Shown: piece after piece, positions 29,665 through 38,495 of the stretch
Layout: each line of letters begins with the position of its first letter
Position numbering within the stretch: the stretch's first letter is position 1
Source of the DNA: Solirubrum puertoriconensis
GTDB lineage: Bacteria > Bacteroidota > Bacteroidia > Cytophagales > Hymenobacteraceae
Length of the DNA stretch: 64,000 nt
Direction: 5' to 3'
Assembly: GCF_001483135.1 (NCBI RefSeq)
Contig: NZ_LNAL01000008.1
Location: 1,485,888-1,549,887, forward strand
Made by a program: the position numbers and the translations under genes
Notes under the pieces: generated by a model
Seen by the model: the letters and a program-made list of their open reading frames with translations, nothing else
Told to the model about the DNA's origin: nothing
Database searches by the model: none

Positions 29665-30951
29665 ATGAAATCCACCATACTCTACCTTTCTTTTCTTCTG
29701 ACTTCCGTTGTTGGCGCTACCCAGGCCCAAGCCCAGTGCACCTACACCTCCAAACCGGGTGGGGGTAAGTGGAGCGACCCGAACACCTGGGTTATTTCGG
29801 GTAAATCAGACGGCAGCCTGACGCCAACCAACAGCCAACAGCGCAACGGCCAAGATGCCAGCGACAACATCATTGTTATCAACTCGGCCGTTGAGTTGGA
29901 TATCGACTACAGCATAACCGGCGACAACGCCAAAATGGTGATTACCAGCACCGGCTCGCTCACCGACAAAGCCAACGCGCACAACTTGTATTTCGGCGAG
30001 CAAACCGGCCCCGACATGACGCGTCTGCAGCTCGATGGCACCCTCGACGTGTACAGCGTAAGCTTTTACAAGGCCGATGCCCAGCTAGGCTCAACGGCAA
30101 ACCTGAGCACCGACTGCAACATTTCGCTCGCCAACCAATCCGACCTGATGGTGGCCCCCGGTGCCGAAATCGACATCGACGGCAACCTAATGGTGACGCA
30201 AGGCAACCCCCGCATCATGGGCACGGGCACGCTCTCGATAAGCGGCTGCGTGCTCACCCAAGGCAACGGCGGCCTCAACGGCCTGTTTGCCCCCGGCCTG
30301 CGGGTATGCGTGCAGGGCCAACCCAACGATTGCGCCACCGAAGGCATGAATTGCAACCCGCGCGTGCAGGAGTACATTACCGTGAATGCCTGCGCCAGCA
30401 CCCCATTGCCCGTAGAACTGGCCAGCTTTAATGCCCGCTACACCAACAAACAGGTGCAACTGCAGTGGGTAACGGCCTCAGAAAAAAACTCGGCCAACTT
30501 TGCCGTGGAGCGCTCCAATGATGGCAAAAACTTTGACGTAGTAACCACCGTGCGCGCCGCTGGCAACTCGAGCGCCCGCCGCGAGTACAACGCCGTGGAT
30601 AACAACATGCGCCCCGGCCTAAACTACTACCGCCTCAAGCAAACCGACCTTGATGGCACCGCTACCACCTCGCAGGTAGTGGCCGTGCAAGCCGGCGCTG
30701 CCGAGCAGGAGCTAAGCGCCTACGGCACGCCCGGCAACTTAATTGTGGAGATGCGCACCGACGCCGTATGTCGCGCCATTCGCGTAATGGATAGCATGGG
30801 CCGCGTACTGCACACCGAAGTAATGCCCGACGGTGCTACCGGCTTGGTTTCGCGCCAGATTCCGCTGCGGCAGGGCGTTGGCGGGGTGTACATTGTGCAG
30901 GCCGTGACCAGCAACGGTACCTTCACGAAGAAAACCATGCTACGCGACTAG
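29665..30951 (+). CDS. T9SS-dependent secreted protein (C-terminal sorting domain)
   Basis: 428 aa. The signal peptide ends AQAQ (about residue 23), followed by a Cys-containing beta-rich region (29750-30300) with G8/beta-helix-like character. A repeat typical of Bacteroidota cargo proteins follows (PVELASFNARYTNKQVQLQW ... NYYRLKQTDLDG). The last 75 or so residues look like a type IX sorting domain (IRVMDSMGRVLHTEVMPDG ... GVYIVQAV). It should therefore cross the outer membrane via the T9SS and be released or surface attached. Function of the passenger unknown. Preceded by an unusually AT-rich region. Confidence 0.85.
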   Translation: MKSTILYLSFLLTSVVGATQAQAQCTYTSKPGGGKWSDPNTWVISGKSDGSLTPTNSQQRNGQDASDNIIVINSAVELDIDYSITGDNAKMVITSTGSLTDKANAHNLYFGEQTGPDMTRLQLDGTLDVYSVSFYKADAQLGSTANLSTDCNISLANQSDLMVAPGAEIDIDGNLMVTQGNPRIMGTGTLSISGCVLTQGNGGLNGLFAPGLRVCVQGQPNDCATEGMNCNPRVQEYITVNACASTPLPVELASFNARYTNKQVQLQWVTASEKNSANFAVERSNDGKNFDVVTTVRAAGNSSARREYNAVDNNMRPGLNYYRLKQTDLDGTATTSQVVAVQAGAAEQELSAYGTPGNLIVEMRTDAVCRAIRVMDSMGRVLHTEVMPDGATGLVSRQIPLRQGVGGVYIVQAVTSNGTFTKKTMLRD

Positions 30952-30982
30952 AACCCGGAGAAGGGCCTAAGCTGGCCTGCTT

Positions 30983-31018
30983 AAAAGCCCGTGAGGTATT
31001 GCCTCACGGGCTTTTTTG
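30983..31018 (+). terminator. Terminator after the T9SS cargo gene
   Basis: A 14-bp perfect stem (AAAAGCCCGTGAGG with CCTCACGGGCTTTT) and a 5-nt loop, followed by TTG. Confidence 0.85.
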
Positions 31019-31088
31019 TTGTGCGTACCCGGCAGGTACCTAAGGCCAGAAGCGAGGGTAGATAAATTGCTGACACGCGGATATGAAA

Positions 31089-31117
31089 AACCGCTTTCGG
31101 CACGCCAGAAAGCGGTT
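31089..31117 (+). other. Perfect 10-bp hairpin upstream of the DUF885 gene
   Basis: AACCGCTTTC pairs with GAAAGCGGTT around a 9-nt loop, 31 nt before the ATG at 31148. It overlaps the region where a promoter would lie (TAGATTTA at 31116 is one mismatch from TAnnTTTG). It may be a regulatory stem; no T-tract follows. Confidence 0.45.
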
Positions 31118-31147
31118 AGATTTAGGCGCTATTTCTCCTCCTCTCCA

Positions 31148-32959
31148 ATGAACAAACGTACGATAGCGGCCAGCGTGCTGGCCGGTGCCTTGCTGATTGG
31201 CTGTTCTCAGCAAACCCAGAAAGAAGCCCAGGTAGGCGGCGGCGAGCAAACTGCCTCGGCCGAAACCAACAACCTAGGTTCGGTATTCGACCGCTACTGG
31301 GAAGAAAACTCCAAGCTATTTCCGCTTGAGGCCACCGCGCAGGGCGACAACCGCTACAACGACCAGCTGCCCAACGACGGCACGGTGGCCTTTCGGCAAA
31401 ACCTGCAGCAGTTCTACCAGAAGTACCTGAGCGAGCTGCAGCAGTTCGACCGCGAAAAGCTCTCCGACAACGACCGCATCAGCTACGACATCTTCAAGTA
31501 CGACCTCGAAACCAAGCTCGAGGGGCTAAAGCTGAACACCTGGATGATTCCGTACCAGCAGTTCTGGGGCTTACCGCTCACCATGGGTCAGTACGGCTCG
31601 GGCGAGGGCGTGCAGCCCTTCAAAACCGCCGAGGATTACGACAACTGGCTGGGCCGCGTACGCGGTTTCTCGGTGTGGGCCGATACGGCCATCAGCAACT
31701 TCCGGCGCGGCATGCGCGCCGGCGTGGTGCTGCCTCGCCCGCTGGTGCAAAAGATGATTCCGCAGATGGAAGCCATGGTGGTTTCGGACCCCAGCAAGAG
31801 CTTGTTCTATGGGCCCATCAACAAGTTTCCGGCGAGTGTTTCGGAAGCCGACCGCAAGCGCATTACCGAGGCCTATCGTGCCGCCATCAGCAACGAGCTG
31901 GTGCCCACGTACCGCCGCCTAGGTCAGTTCCTGAAAACGGAGTACCTGCCCAAGAGCCGCACCAGCACCGGCATTGCGGCCGTGCCCAACGGGCCCGACA
32001 TTTACCGGTACTACGTAAAGTCCTGGACGACCACCGACAAAACACCCGACGAGATTTACCAGACCGGCTTGGCCGAGGTGAAGCGCATTCGGACGGAGAT
32101 GGAGCGCGTGAAAAACCAGGTGGGCTTTAAGGGCGACCTGAACGCGTTTTTCAACTACATGCGCACCGATAAGCGCTTTACGCCTTACAAAACGCCCGAA
32201 GACGTACTGAACGCCTTCCGCGGTATTCAGGCCAAAATTACCCCGAACCTGCCCAAGCTGTTCGGCCGCACGCCTAAAACGCCGTTCGAGATTCGCCAGA
32301 CCGAGGCCTTCCGCGCCGCTTCGGCATCAGCCGAGTACAACCCCGGCAACCCCGATGGCTCGCGCCCCGGCATCTTCTACGTGCCCATTCTGGATGCCAA
32401 AACCTTCAACACCACTTCGGGCATGGAGTCGCTGTTTCTGCACGAAGCCATACCGGGCCACCACTACCAAACGTCGCTGCAGCAGGAAAACGACCAGATG
32501 CCCAAGTTCCGCCGCTTTGCGTGGTACGGCGCCATGGGCGAAGGTTGGGCCCTGTACACCGAAAGCCTAGGCAAGGAGCTAGGCCTCTACACCGACCCCT
32601 ACCAGTACATGGGTGCCCTGGGTGATGAGATTCACCGCGCCATCCGGCTGGTGGTGGATGTGGGCATGCACCACAAAGGCATGACGCGCGAGCAGGCCAT
32701 TAAGTACATGATGGATAACGAAGCCATCAACGAGCAGGGCGCCGTGGCCGAAATAGAACGCTACATGGCCATTCCGGCTCAGGCCTTGTCGTACAAAACC
32801 GGCTCGCTCAAAATTCAGGAGCTGCGCCGCAAGTATGAGCAGCAGCTGGGCGCTAAGTTCAAGATCAGCGACTTCCACGACGAACTGCTGAAGGACGGCG
32901 TGATGCCGCTGGCCGTACTGGAGCGCAAAATGGATGCCTGGGCTGCCAAACAGCAATAG
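31148..32959 (+). CDS. DUF885 family lipoprotein, predicted zinc metallopeptidase-like
   Basis: 603 aa with the lipobox LLIGC (Cys19). The mature part is largely helical. The sequence HEAIPGHHYQ (residues 432-441) fits the HExxxGHxxQ metal-binding pattern that defines DUF885 (COG4805) proteins. Family members are annotated as uncharacterised or putative carboxypeptidases; catalysis is inferred from this motif. I chose the ATG at 31148 because it gives a normal lipoprotein signal; the open frame upstream lies in the terminator and leader. Monocistronic, likely in the periplasm or at the outer surface. Confidence 0.9.
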   Translation: MNKRTIAASVLAGALLIGCSQQTQKEAQVGGGEQTASAETNNLGSVFDRYWEENSKLFPLEATAQGDNRYNDQLPNDGTVAFRQNLQQFYQKYLSELQQFDREKLSDNDRISYDIFKYDLETKLEGLKLNTWMIPYQQFWGLPLTMGQYGSGEGVQPFKTAEDYDNWLGRVRGFSVWADTAISNFRRGMRAGVVLPRPLVQKMIPQMEAMVVSDPSKSLFYGPINKFPASVSEADRKRITEAYRAAISNELVPTYRRLGQFLKTEYLPKSRTSTGIAAVPNGPDIYRYYVKSWTTTDKTPDEIYQTGLAEVKRIRTEMERVKNQVGFKGDLNAFFNYMRTDKRFTPYKTPEDVLNAFRGIQAKITPNLPKLFGRTPKTPFEIRQTEAFRAASASAEYNPGNPDGSRPGIFYVPILDAKTFNTTSGMESLFLHEAIPGHHYQTSLQQENDQMPKFRRFAWYGAMGEGWALYTESLGKELGLYTDPYQYMGALGDEIHRAIRLVVDVGMHHKGMTREQAIKYMMDNEAINEQGAVAEIERYMAIPAQALSYKTGSLKIQELRRKYEQQLGAKFKISDFHDELLKDGVMPLAVLERKMDAWAAKQQ

Positions 32960-32972
32960 CACCTAGGCCAAC

Positions 32973-33009
32973 GAAAAAGCCCTGCACCAGACTGGCGCAG
33001 GGCTTTTTC
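32973..33009. terminator. Bidirectional terminator after the DUF885 gene
   Basis: GAAAAAGCCCTGC pairs with GCAGGGCTTTTTC (13 bp) around an 11-nt loop. It can serve the DUF885 gene rightward and the small leftward frame ending at 33067. Confidence 0.8.
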
Positions 33010-33066
33010 ATGCTTGTGGGTGAGACTGAAGGAGCGGGTAAGTTGCGCTGCCTAGGTAGGCGTGGC

Positions 33067-33270
33067 TTACAAAGTATCCCAGGAGTTGTCGGGGCGCTCG
33101 GGGCCGCGCTCGTGGGCGTGGCGCGGATCGTGGCTTGTGCGGTTCTGGCGCGAGTAGCGGTAGCCGTGGCAGCGGTTGTGGCCCGACTGGTTCCCGGTTG
33201 AATGCAAACGCTGCCCTGAGGCGGAACCCCGGTCGCTGGCCGAAGGAACCCGATAACGTGAGTACTGCAT
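33067..33270 (-). CDS. Possible small basic His/Arg/Ser-rich protein
   Basis: 67 codons from an ATG at 33270 (MQYSRYRVPSASDRGSASGQ). Very rich in Arg, Ser, His, Asn and Tyr, with no hydrophobic core, so it is either a disordered basic protein or a chance frame. It fills a gap between a terminator and an AT-rich promoter-like region; a weak leftward TATAGTTG lies about 55 nt upstream. No family recognised. Confidence 0.4.
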   Translation of the reverse strand: MQYSRYRVPSASDRGSASGQRLHSTGNQSGHNRCHGYRYSRQNRTSHDPRHAHERGPERPDNSWDTL

Positions 33271-33330
33271 GGTGGTTGGAGGTGCGTTGGTTGTGGAGGT
33301 TTACAATTGCTTGTACGTAGCTCAACTATA

Positions 33331-33360
33331 TTTGAGTTCTTGAATTGACACGTATTTTTG
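33331..33360 (+). promoter_or_regulatory. Orphan rightward Bacteroidota promoter
   Basis: TTTG (33331-33334), 18 nt, then TATTTTTG (33353-33360) gives a near-ideal -33/-7 pair in an AT-rich patch. A second -7 match (TATATTTG, 33327-33334) overlaps it. Transcription would start near 33367 and run rightward, but there is no rightward gene before 34885. The transcript would be antisense to the repeat lipoprotein at 33511. Confidence 0.5.
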
Positions 33361-33440
33361 CATATTTATACTTAGAATATTTACATGATATTACCTCCGT
33401 ATTTTCTTTCTGGCACTCCGGCATTTTGTAGCTGCTAACG

Positions 33441-33480
33441 ACAGATGCGCCTGCCGGGCAGCCCCAGCAAGCGCATCTGT
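33441..33480. other. Nested inverted repeat downstream of the repeat lipoprotein
   Basis: ACAGATGCGC and GCGCATCTGT form a perfect 10-bp outer stem around a smaller CTGC/GCAG stem. No T-tract follows on either strand, so it is a weak terminator candidate or an RNA structure. It sits between the orphan promoter and the lipoprotein stop. Confidence 0.45.
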
Positions 33481-33510
33481 CCTCACCTCATTCCCGATGT
33501 GGCTCTGTAC

Positions 33511-33984
33511 CTAGGTAGTAGAGCCGCCCGTAGTGCTGCCTCCGGTGGTAGTACCGCCGGTAGTCGAGCCACCGGTTGTGGTAGTGCCGGTTGTGCTGCC
33601 GCCTGTGGTAGTGCTGCCACCAGTAGTTGTGGTGCCGGTGGTGCCGCCTGTTGTTGTACCTGTAGTTGTGCCGCCGGTAGTGCCTCCGGTTGTGGTGCCA
33701 CCCGTTGTAGTACTGGTAGTACCGCCAGTGGTGGTGGTTGTACCTGTGGTTGAGCCCGTGGTGCTACTGGTGGTGCCGGTTGTGGTACCCGACGTGGTGG
33801 TGCCCGAAGTAGTGCCCGAAGTTGTACCGCTGGTAGTGCCGGTTGTACTGCCAGATGTGGTTCCGGTGGTGGTTGTGGAGCCCGAGGTGGTGCCATTGTC
33901 TTCATCTTCGTCGTCGCAGGCGGTGAGGGTTACAGCCGAAGTAAGTGCCAGCCCGAGTACGAGCAGAAACCATTGCTTTTTCAT
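33511..33984 (-). CDS. Thr/Gly/Ser-repeat lipoprotein A
   Basis: 157 aa. The signal peptide has lipobox TLTAC (Cys23), then the acidic DDEDEDNG. The remaining 127 residues are almost only Thr, Gly and Ser in degenerate GTTSGTTSG and TTGGTT units. It is probably a surface-exposed, disordered or stalk-like lipoprotein, possibly O-glycosylated because of the Thr density (an inference from composition). The TAG stop lies in a CCTAGG. Three other leftward lipoproteins with related tails lie within 6 kb. Confidence 0.8.
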   Translation of the reverse strand: MKKQWFLLVLGLALTSAVTLTACDDEDEDNGTTSGSTTTTGTTSGSTTGTTSGTTSGTTSGTTTSGTTTGTTSSTTGSTTGTTTTTGGTTSTTTGGTTTGGTTGGTTTGTTTGGTTGTTTTGGSTTTGGSTTGTTTTGGSTTGGTTTGGSTTGGSTT

Positions 33985-34154
33985 TGCTTATCGCTGATGA
34001 GAATTGAAAGAATCGGGTTTGGCTGGATTATACGCCGCGCTTTCCGCTCTCAACGTCGTGTGTAGCAAAGAATAAATGCTGATTTTCAACTGCTTACCGG
34101 GTTGTTTTTCGCGGAACATCGGGGGTTATACCCGAATGCTTTGGTAGGAAGTCA

Positions 34155-34197
34155 CAAAAAAGCCGCCCGCCAAACCCTTAGGTTCGGTGGGCGGCTT
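34155..34197 (-). terminator. Terminator of the leftward lipoprotein B gene
   Basis: AGCCGCCCGCC pairs with GGTGGGCGGCT, extended by an inner AACC/GGTT stem, and six T's follow in the leftward direction. It lies just after the stop at 34222. Confidence 0.75.
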
Positions 34198-34221
34198 GTA
34201 GCGGCAAGGCAGCCGGAATTA

Positions 34222-34743
34222 CTAATCGCGGTTATCCTGCTTGCTCGTGTTGCTGTTTTCACGGTCGGTGTTGCGGCGCGGGCCACCGCCTTGCACGCCC
34301 TGCACCGAAGCGTTTTGCGGCGTAGAGCGCGGAATGTTGTTGAGCGAGCCGCGGCCCGACGTAGTGCCGGCTTGCGGCGGGTTGTCGGTGGCAGGTATTT
34401 CGGAGTCGCGGGTGCCGCGGCCCGTGAGGCTACGGCCGCTGGTAGTGCTGCTGCCGTCGGTGGTGCCGGTTTCGGTGTACTTGGAGGTATTGGGGTCGCC
34501 GCCGGGCTGCGAGCTTACGGCCTCGGCTACGGTGCGGGCGCCCGAGGTGGTGCCCACCGGAGTATATGCTTTGCCGCCGCCCGAAACGCTGTCGCGCTCA
34601 GTATCAACGCGGGTAGCATGCGGGGCACGGTCGAATGAGTCTTGAAATTGATGGTCGATGCCGGGTTCCATAGAACGGTCGCAGGCAACAAGCGCCGAGA
34701 GCAGCAGCAAGGCCGTGCCTAGCGCGTACGGGGTGCGGGACAT
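34222..34743 (-). CDS. Disordered lipoprotein B with Thr/Ser/Gly-rich tail
   Basis: 173 aa from the ATG at 34743; lipobox ALVAC (Cys21). The mature part is polar and low in hydrophobics, with TTSG motifs (VGTTSGARTV, STTSGRSLTG, GTTSGRG) but less repetitive than its neighbours. It is probably a divergent member of the same lipoprotein set. The open frame extends to 35022, but that part overlaps the divergent Dph6-like gene and was rejected. Confidence 0.75.
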   Translation of the reverse strand: MSRTPYALGTALLLLSALVACDRSMEPGIDHQFQDSFDRAPHATRVDTERDSVSGGGKAYTPVGTTSGARTVAEAVSSQPGGDPNTSKYTETGTTDGSSTTSGRSLTGRGTRDSEIPATDNPPQAGTTSGRGSLNNIPRSTPQNASVQGVQGGGPRRNTDRENSNTSKQDNRD

Positions 34744-34854
34744 AGCAGAGGCAGTGTTTTGGATGAGAGAATTCGGAGTATGCGGTTGTATACGCACTAA
34801 CACGTTCTTGCGGCTAACTGCACCTAGCGCCGCGCCCCGAAAAGCCCGAATTCG

Positions 34855-34862
34855 CATCTTTG
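34855..34862 (+). promoter_or_regulatory. -7 element (CATCTTTG) before the Dph6-like gene
   Basis: One mismatch from TAnnTTTG, about 22 nt before the TTG start at 34885. Start of transcription is expected near 34869, giving a short leader. Confidence 0.4.
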
Positions 34863-34884
34863 CATCAGTAAACCACCATTCGCC

Positions 34885-35631
34885 TTGACCAACGCCGTAC
34901 TCAGCTGGAGCGGGGGCAAAGACTCTGCCTTGTGCCTGCACCACGCTTTGCAGAACCCGAACCTGCGCCTCACGCACTTGCTTACCACCCTCAATGAGCA
35001 CTACCGCCGCGTAGCCATGCACGGCGTGCGGGCCGAGCTGCTAGAGGCGCAAGCCGAGCGCATTGGCTTGCCCTTGGTGCCGGTGTGGCTGCCCGAAATG
35101 CCCAGCATGGAGGTGTACGAGCAGCGCATGTCCGAGGCCCTAGGTTACCTGGCCACGCAAGGCATAAGCACCACTGTGTTCGGCGATTTGCACCTGCAGG
35201 ATTTGCGCGCCTACCGCGAGCAGCAGCTGGCGCGCGTGGGTTGGCAGGCCGAGTTCCCCATCTGGCACAAGCCGGCTGCCGACGTGATGCGCGAGTTTAT
35301 CGACCTAGGGTTTCGGGCCGTGGTGGTGTGCGTCAACGATCAACACCTCGACCAGAGCTTTTGCGGGCGTGAGCTCGACGAACAATTCCTGCGCGATTTG
35401 CCGGCCGGCGTCGACCCGTGTGGTGAAAACGGCGAGTACCACAGCTTCGTGTACGATGCGCCGTACTTCAGCCAACCCATTGCCATTGCGCCCGGCGAGC
35501 AGGTGCACCGCACCTACCGCCCAGCCACCGACCCCGATACCGCCAACAACGACTGCTACCGCAACGAGCCCAATCCGTTTAGTGCAGGCTTTTGGTACCA
35601 GGATTTGCTATTAGCAGAAGGACATTCCTAG
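34885..35631 (+). CDS. Dph6-related ATP pyrophosphatase (diphthine-ammonia ligase-like)
   Basis: 248 aa. The PP-loop SGGKDS is at residues 9-14 and the family block HGVRAELLEAQAERIGLPLV follows, as in the N-type ATP-pyrophosphatase (DUF71/COG2102) family. In eukaryotes and archaea the family amidates diphthine on EF2; bacteria lack diphthamide, so the bacterial substrate is unknown. The late motif GENGEYHSFVYDAPYF is conserved in the family. The start is a TTG at 34885 directly before TNAVLSWSGGKDS; no ATG fits. Monocistronic, ending at a long bidirectional terminator. Confidence 0.88.
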   Translation: MTNAVLSWSGGKDSALCLHHALQNPNLRLTHLLTTLNEHYRRVAMHGVRAELLEAQAERIGLPLVPVWLPEMPSMEVYEQRMSEALGYLATQGISTTVFGDLHLQDLRAYREQQLARVGWQAEFPIWHKPAADVMREFIDLGFRAVVVCVNDQHLDQSFCGRELDEQFLRDLPAGVDPCGENGEYHSFVYDAPYFSQPIAIAPGEQVHRTYRPATDPDTANNDCYRNEPNPFSAGFWYQDLLLAEGHS

Positions 35632-35642
35632 GTGCTATGGCA

Positions 35643-35698
35643 ACTCCAACGCAAGGCGGCCCCGGCAATACCTATTGCCGGGGCCGCCTTGCGTTGGA
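35643..35698. terminator. Bidirectional terminator between Dph6-like and MBL genes
   Basis: CTCCAACGCAAGGCGGCCCC and its exact complement form a 25-bp perfect stem with a 6-nt loop, between two convergent genes. Confidence 0.85.
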
Positions 35699-35708
35699 GT
35701 CAATTCTG

Positions 35709-36827
35709 CTAAATCGGATGATAGGGGTTATACTCGCCTTCGTCGGTAGGCGCGAACGGATCAATCACCCCGCTGGCGTAGGCTTCGGGGTAATCGAGGT
35801 GGTGCCGGCGCATGCGGTTTTGCTTACGGCGCTTCAGGTGCTTGTTGCTGCCGTTGCGACGCTGCGTGAGAATGGCGTACGCGGCCAAACCAACCACCGC
35901 GGCGGTAGCGCCTACCAGCAGCGGCGTGCGCGGGCTGATTACGGGCGGCGGCACCGACACCACGCCCGATTCGTCGGTTTGGGCAGGCTGGTGCACGTAG
36001 CGGCCGTGCGCCGGTACGGCCAAGCGGTTGAATTCGCGGGCCAGTTGCTCCAGCTCTTGCTGCAGGGCGTCGCCGCGCATCGGTACGCCGTGGCCAGTGG
36101 CGGCAATGGCCGGTTTCAGCTGGGCAAGCGTTTCCACCGAGTTGCGGGCGGCATGCCAGTCGCAGGTAAAGTATTTAGGTGGGCCGTGCACTTCCTGGCG
36201 CTGCTCCCACACGGCAATGGCCGATTCCTGCTCCACCGTCACAAAGGCGTCGCCGGCAATTAGCAGGCGGTCGGAGTCGCGGAAGAACGACACGTGGCCC
36301 GGCGTGTGGCCGGGGGTGTGCACCCAGCGCCAACCCGGCAGGTTTGGCACCGAGCCATCGGTGGGCAGCTCGTGCGCGCGGTTGCCTAGGTCGTACGGCG
36401 TTTTGGGATACAGCACCGACATCAGGGCCATAGCACCACCGCCCACGGTGGGGTCGGGTGGGGGGTACGAGGAGCGGCCCGTTAGGTACGGCAACTCGAG
36501 GCGGTGCGCATACACGGGCACATCCCAATGTTCGGCCAGGGTTTTGAGGGCGCCCGCGTGGTCGAAGTGGCCGTGCGTCATGATAATTGCCTCGGGGCGT
36601 GCGCCTTCGCCAAACAGCGTTTCGGCCGCGTGCCGAATTTTGCCTGCTGCGCCGGGCAAGCCGGCATCAACCAGCACCCAGGGGCCGGAGCTAGGCTCGG
36701 GGCGCACAAAAAACAGGTTGACGAACACGTTGCGCAAGGCCCATACGCCGGGTGCCACGTACTGCAAATCGGGCGTGGTGGCGCGGTTCGGGCGCGATTT
36801 CAACACATCCAGATGGTGATTGGTCAT
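35709..36827 (-). CDS. MBL-fold metallo-hydrolase with C-terminal membrane anchor
   Basis: 372 aa. The metal motif THGHFDHAG puts HGHFDH at residues 85-90, and HTPGHTPGH follows near 185. These bind one or two zinc ions in metallo-beta-lactamase-fold hydrolases. Unusually, after the catalytic domain there is a Pro-rich linker, a single hydrophobic helix (LLVGATAAVVGLAAYAIL, about 300-320), a basic KHLKRRKQNRMRR stretch and an acidic tail, so it is likely tail-anchored with a cytoplasmic or periplasmic hydrolase. It starts 42 nt after the HTTM gene. Substrate unknown. Confidence 0.88.
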   Translation of the reverse strand: MTNHHLDVLKSRPNRATTPDLQYVAPGVWALRNVFVNLFFVRPEPSSGPWVLVDAGLPGAAGKIRHAAETLFGEGARPEAIIMTHGHFDHAGALKTLAEHWDVPVYAHRLELPYLTGRSSYPPPDPTVGGGAMALMSVLYPKTPYDLGNRAHELPTDGSVPNLPGWRWVHTPGHTPGHVSFFRDSDRLLIAGDAFVTVEQESAIAVWEQRQEVHGPPKYFTCDWHAARNSVETLAQLKPAIAATGHGVPMRGDALQQELEQLAREFNRLAVPAHGRYVHQPAQTDESGVVSVPPPVISPRTPLLVGATAAVVGLAAYAILTQRRNGSNKHLKRRKQNRMRRHHLDYPEAYASGVIDPFAPTDEGEYNPYHPI

Positions 36828-36869
36828 AGGGTAGGGGTTGGAATGGGGTGGGTAGATGGGGCGTTGCCG

Positions 36870-38483
36870 CTAATACTCGCAGCTGCAAAGCACCTCGCGC
36901 TTCGGCTCCGATACCTTGTAGTTCGGCAACGACACTTCTTTCATGTACACCACATCGAGGCGCTTCAGCTGCGGGTTGCGCGGGTTGAGGTGCCAAATGC
37001 GCAGCATGTAGTTGCAGTAATACGGCCGCATCCAGGAGTTGTCTACAAACAGGTAATTCTCGGAGTACTTGCGCCACCGGTCGTTTTTGTGCAGCGCCAT
37101 TACCGAGTACGGCTTTTCGTAATTCACGGGGCGCCCGTTGCGGTACAAATCGTAGGTGCGGCCGTTGGTGGCCTGGCCTTCCAAAATGTACCAACCGTCG
37201 TCTTTGAACACGGCCGGCGCAAACATGCCCCAGTGCTGATCGGTGCGGAACTGGTAGCCAAACCAGCGCAGCGGCTCGCTCATGGTGTATTTGGGCGCAA
37301 TGATGCCGTCGAGGTTCCACCAGATGGTGTAGCCCACGAGCACGTACAGCACGGTTTCGCCCAGCATGGGCAGTATCTCGAGGCGGGGCTTGCGTGCCCG
37401 AGGTTGCCAAGTGGCCTGCAACTGCACCTGCAAGGGCAGCTGCCAGGCGGGCAACCGCTGACGCAAGCTGCCTAGGTAGCCCGAGCAACGCTGCGTGGCA
37501 GGGCCTAGCTTGCACTCAAGCCAGTTTAGCACGGGCTTGGGCAGCAGGCCCATCAGCGAGGCGAAGTTGATGATGAAGAACAGCCCCACGAACAGCGTAA
37601 GGCTGATGCCGGCGTGAAAACCGAACAGCACCACCACAAACAGCGTCCGGAAAAACGCGGTGCCCACCGGAATAAACAGCAGAATAGGCAGCAGCAGCTC
37701 GGTGTAGTAAGTGAGGTGCGTGAGCCAGCGCATCAGCTCGTAGTGCGGGTAGAGCAGGCGCCCGCCCGGCATCAGCACCTGGTCGAGGCTAAGGGCGTAG
37801 TAAATAGCCGTGCCTTCGGTGGTCCACTCGGGGGCGCTTTTCAGGAAAGCCGTGCAGATGTATACCAGCGCAATTTGCACCACGTAAGCCACCGTGGCCG
37901 CGCTAAAGTGCGTGTAATCGTCGGGGGCAGGCTGGCTTTCGGCATCCTTGCTCCACATGCGGCCCCAAGGCAAGAAGATGCCCCAAAACAGCAGCATGCG
38001 CAGCAGGTCGTCGCCGCCTTGCGCAATCATGGGGTTGCGGTTTTGCAATGACACAAGCATCACCCACGAGAGCACCGTCATGAGCTTGGTGCGCCAGCCT
38101 AGCAGCAGGCCCACGGCAAACCCGGCCGCCGCCAGAAACAGCAGCGCCTGCACCTGCCACAGGCCGCTCATGTTGTGGATGGAAAACTCGTAGGGGTTCC
38201 AAGCCCGCTCGAAGAGCACGTGCAGCGGCAGTACCCCTAGGTTGGTGTAGTGGGCTTCGAGGTCGGTGCTGCGGATGCCCAGATCGAGCAGGATTACTGC
38301 AGCCACGGCCATGCGCATCAGCGCCAAGGCCCGGATATCGACCTCGAAGGGACGGCGCAACAGGGCCAACAACCGATGGCCGGGCCCGCTGCCGTGCGAG
38401 GGAGGCGGAGGCGCAGAAAGGGCAACCTCCTCGGTGGGAAGTTGCCCTTGCGCCCGGTCAAGCTGTTCGACCGAAGTTTGCAA
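36870..38483 (-). CDS. HTTM-domain membrane protein (vitamin K-dependent carboxylase-like)
   Basis: 537 aa polytopic membrane protein. The N-terminal block PFEVDIRALALMRMAVAA...DLGIR and the following helices match the HTTM domain, which is related to vertebrate gamma-glutamyl carboxylase. A long soluble C-terminal region follows (about residues 340-537), ending with Cys-Glu-Tyr. The start is a TTG at 38483; the first in-frame ATG would remove the first membrane helix. It begins 12 nt after the repeat lipoprotein C gene and precedes the MBL gene, so the three form an operon. Bacterial HTTM proteins have unknown chemistry. Confidence 0.85.
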   Translation of the reverse strand: MQTSVEQLDRAQGQLPTEEVALSAPPPPSHGSGPGHRLLALLRRPFEVDIRALALMRMAVAAVILLDLGIRSTDLEAHYTNLGVLPLHVLFERAWNPYEFSIHNMSGLWQVQALLFLAAAGFAVGLLLGWRTKLMTVLSWVMLVSLQNRNPMIAQGGDDLLRMLLFWGIFLPWGRMWSKDAESQPAPDDYTHFSAATVAYVVQIALVYICTAFLKSAPEWTTEGTAIYYALSLDQVLMPGGRLLYPHYELMRWLTHLTYYTELLLPILLFIPVGTAFFRTLFVVVLFGFHAGISLTLFVGLFFIINFASLMGLLPKPVLNWLECKLGPATQRCSGYLGSLRQRLPAWQLPLQVQLQATWQPRARKPRLEILPMLGETVLYVLVGYTIWWNLDGIIAPKYTMSEPLRWFGYQFRTDQHWGMFAPAVFKDDGWYILEGQATNGRTYDLYRNGRPVNYEKPYSVMALHKNDRWRKYSENYLFVDNSWMRPYYCNYMLRIWHLNPRNPQLKRLDVVYMKEVSLPNYKVSEPKREVLCSCEY

Positions 38484-38495
38484 AGCCGTCAGGAA

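Noticed and set aside
33533..33997. Rightward frame of Pro/Val-only sequence (MLPPVVVPPVVEPP...)
   Set aside because: It is the complement of the Thr/Gly/Ser repeat; simple repeats keep several frames open. A similar Pro/Val frame at 38503-39015 was rejected for the same reason.
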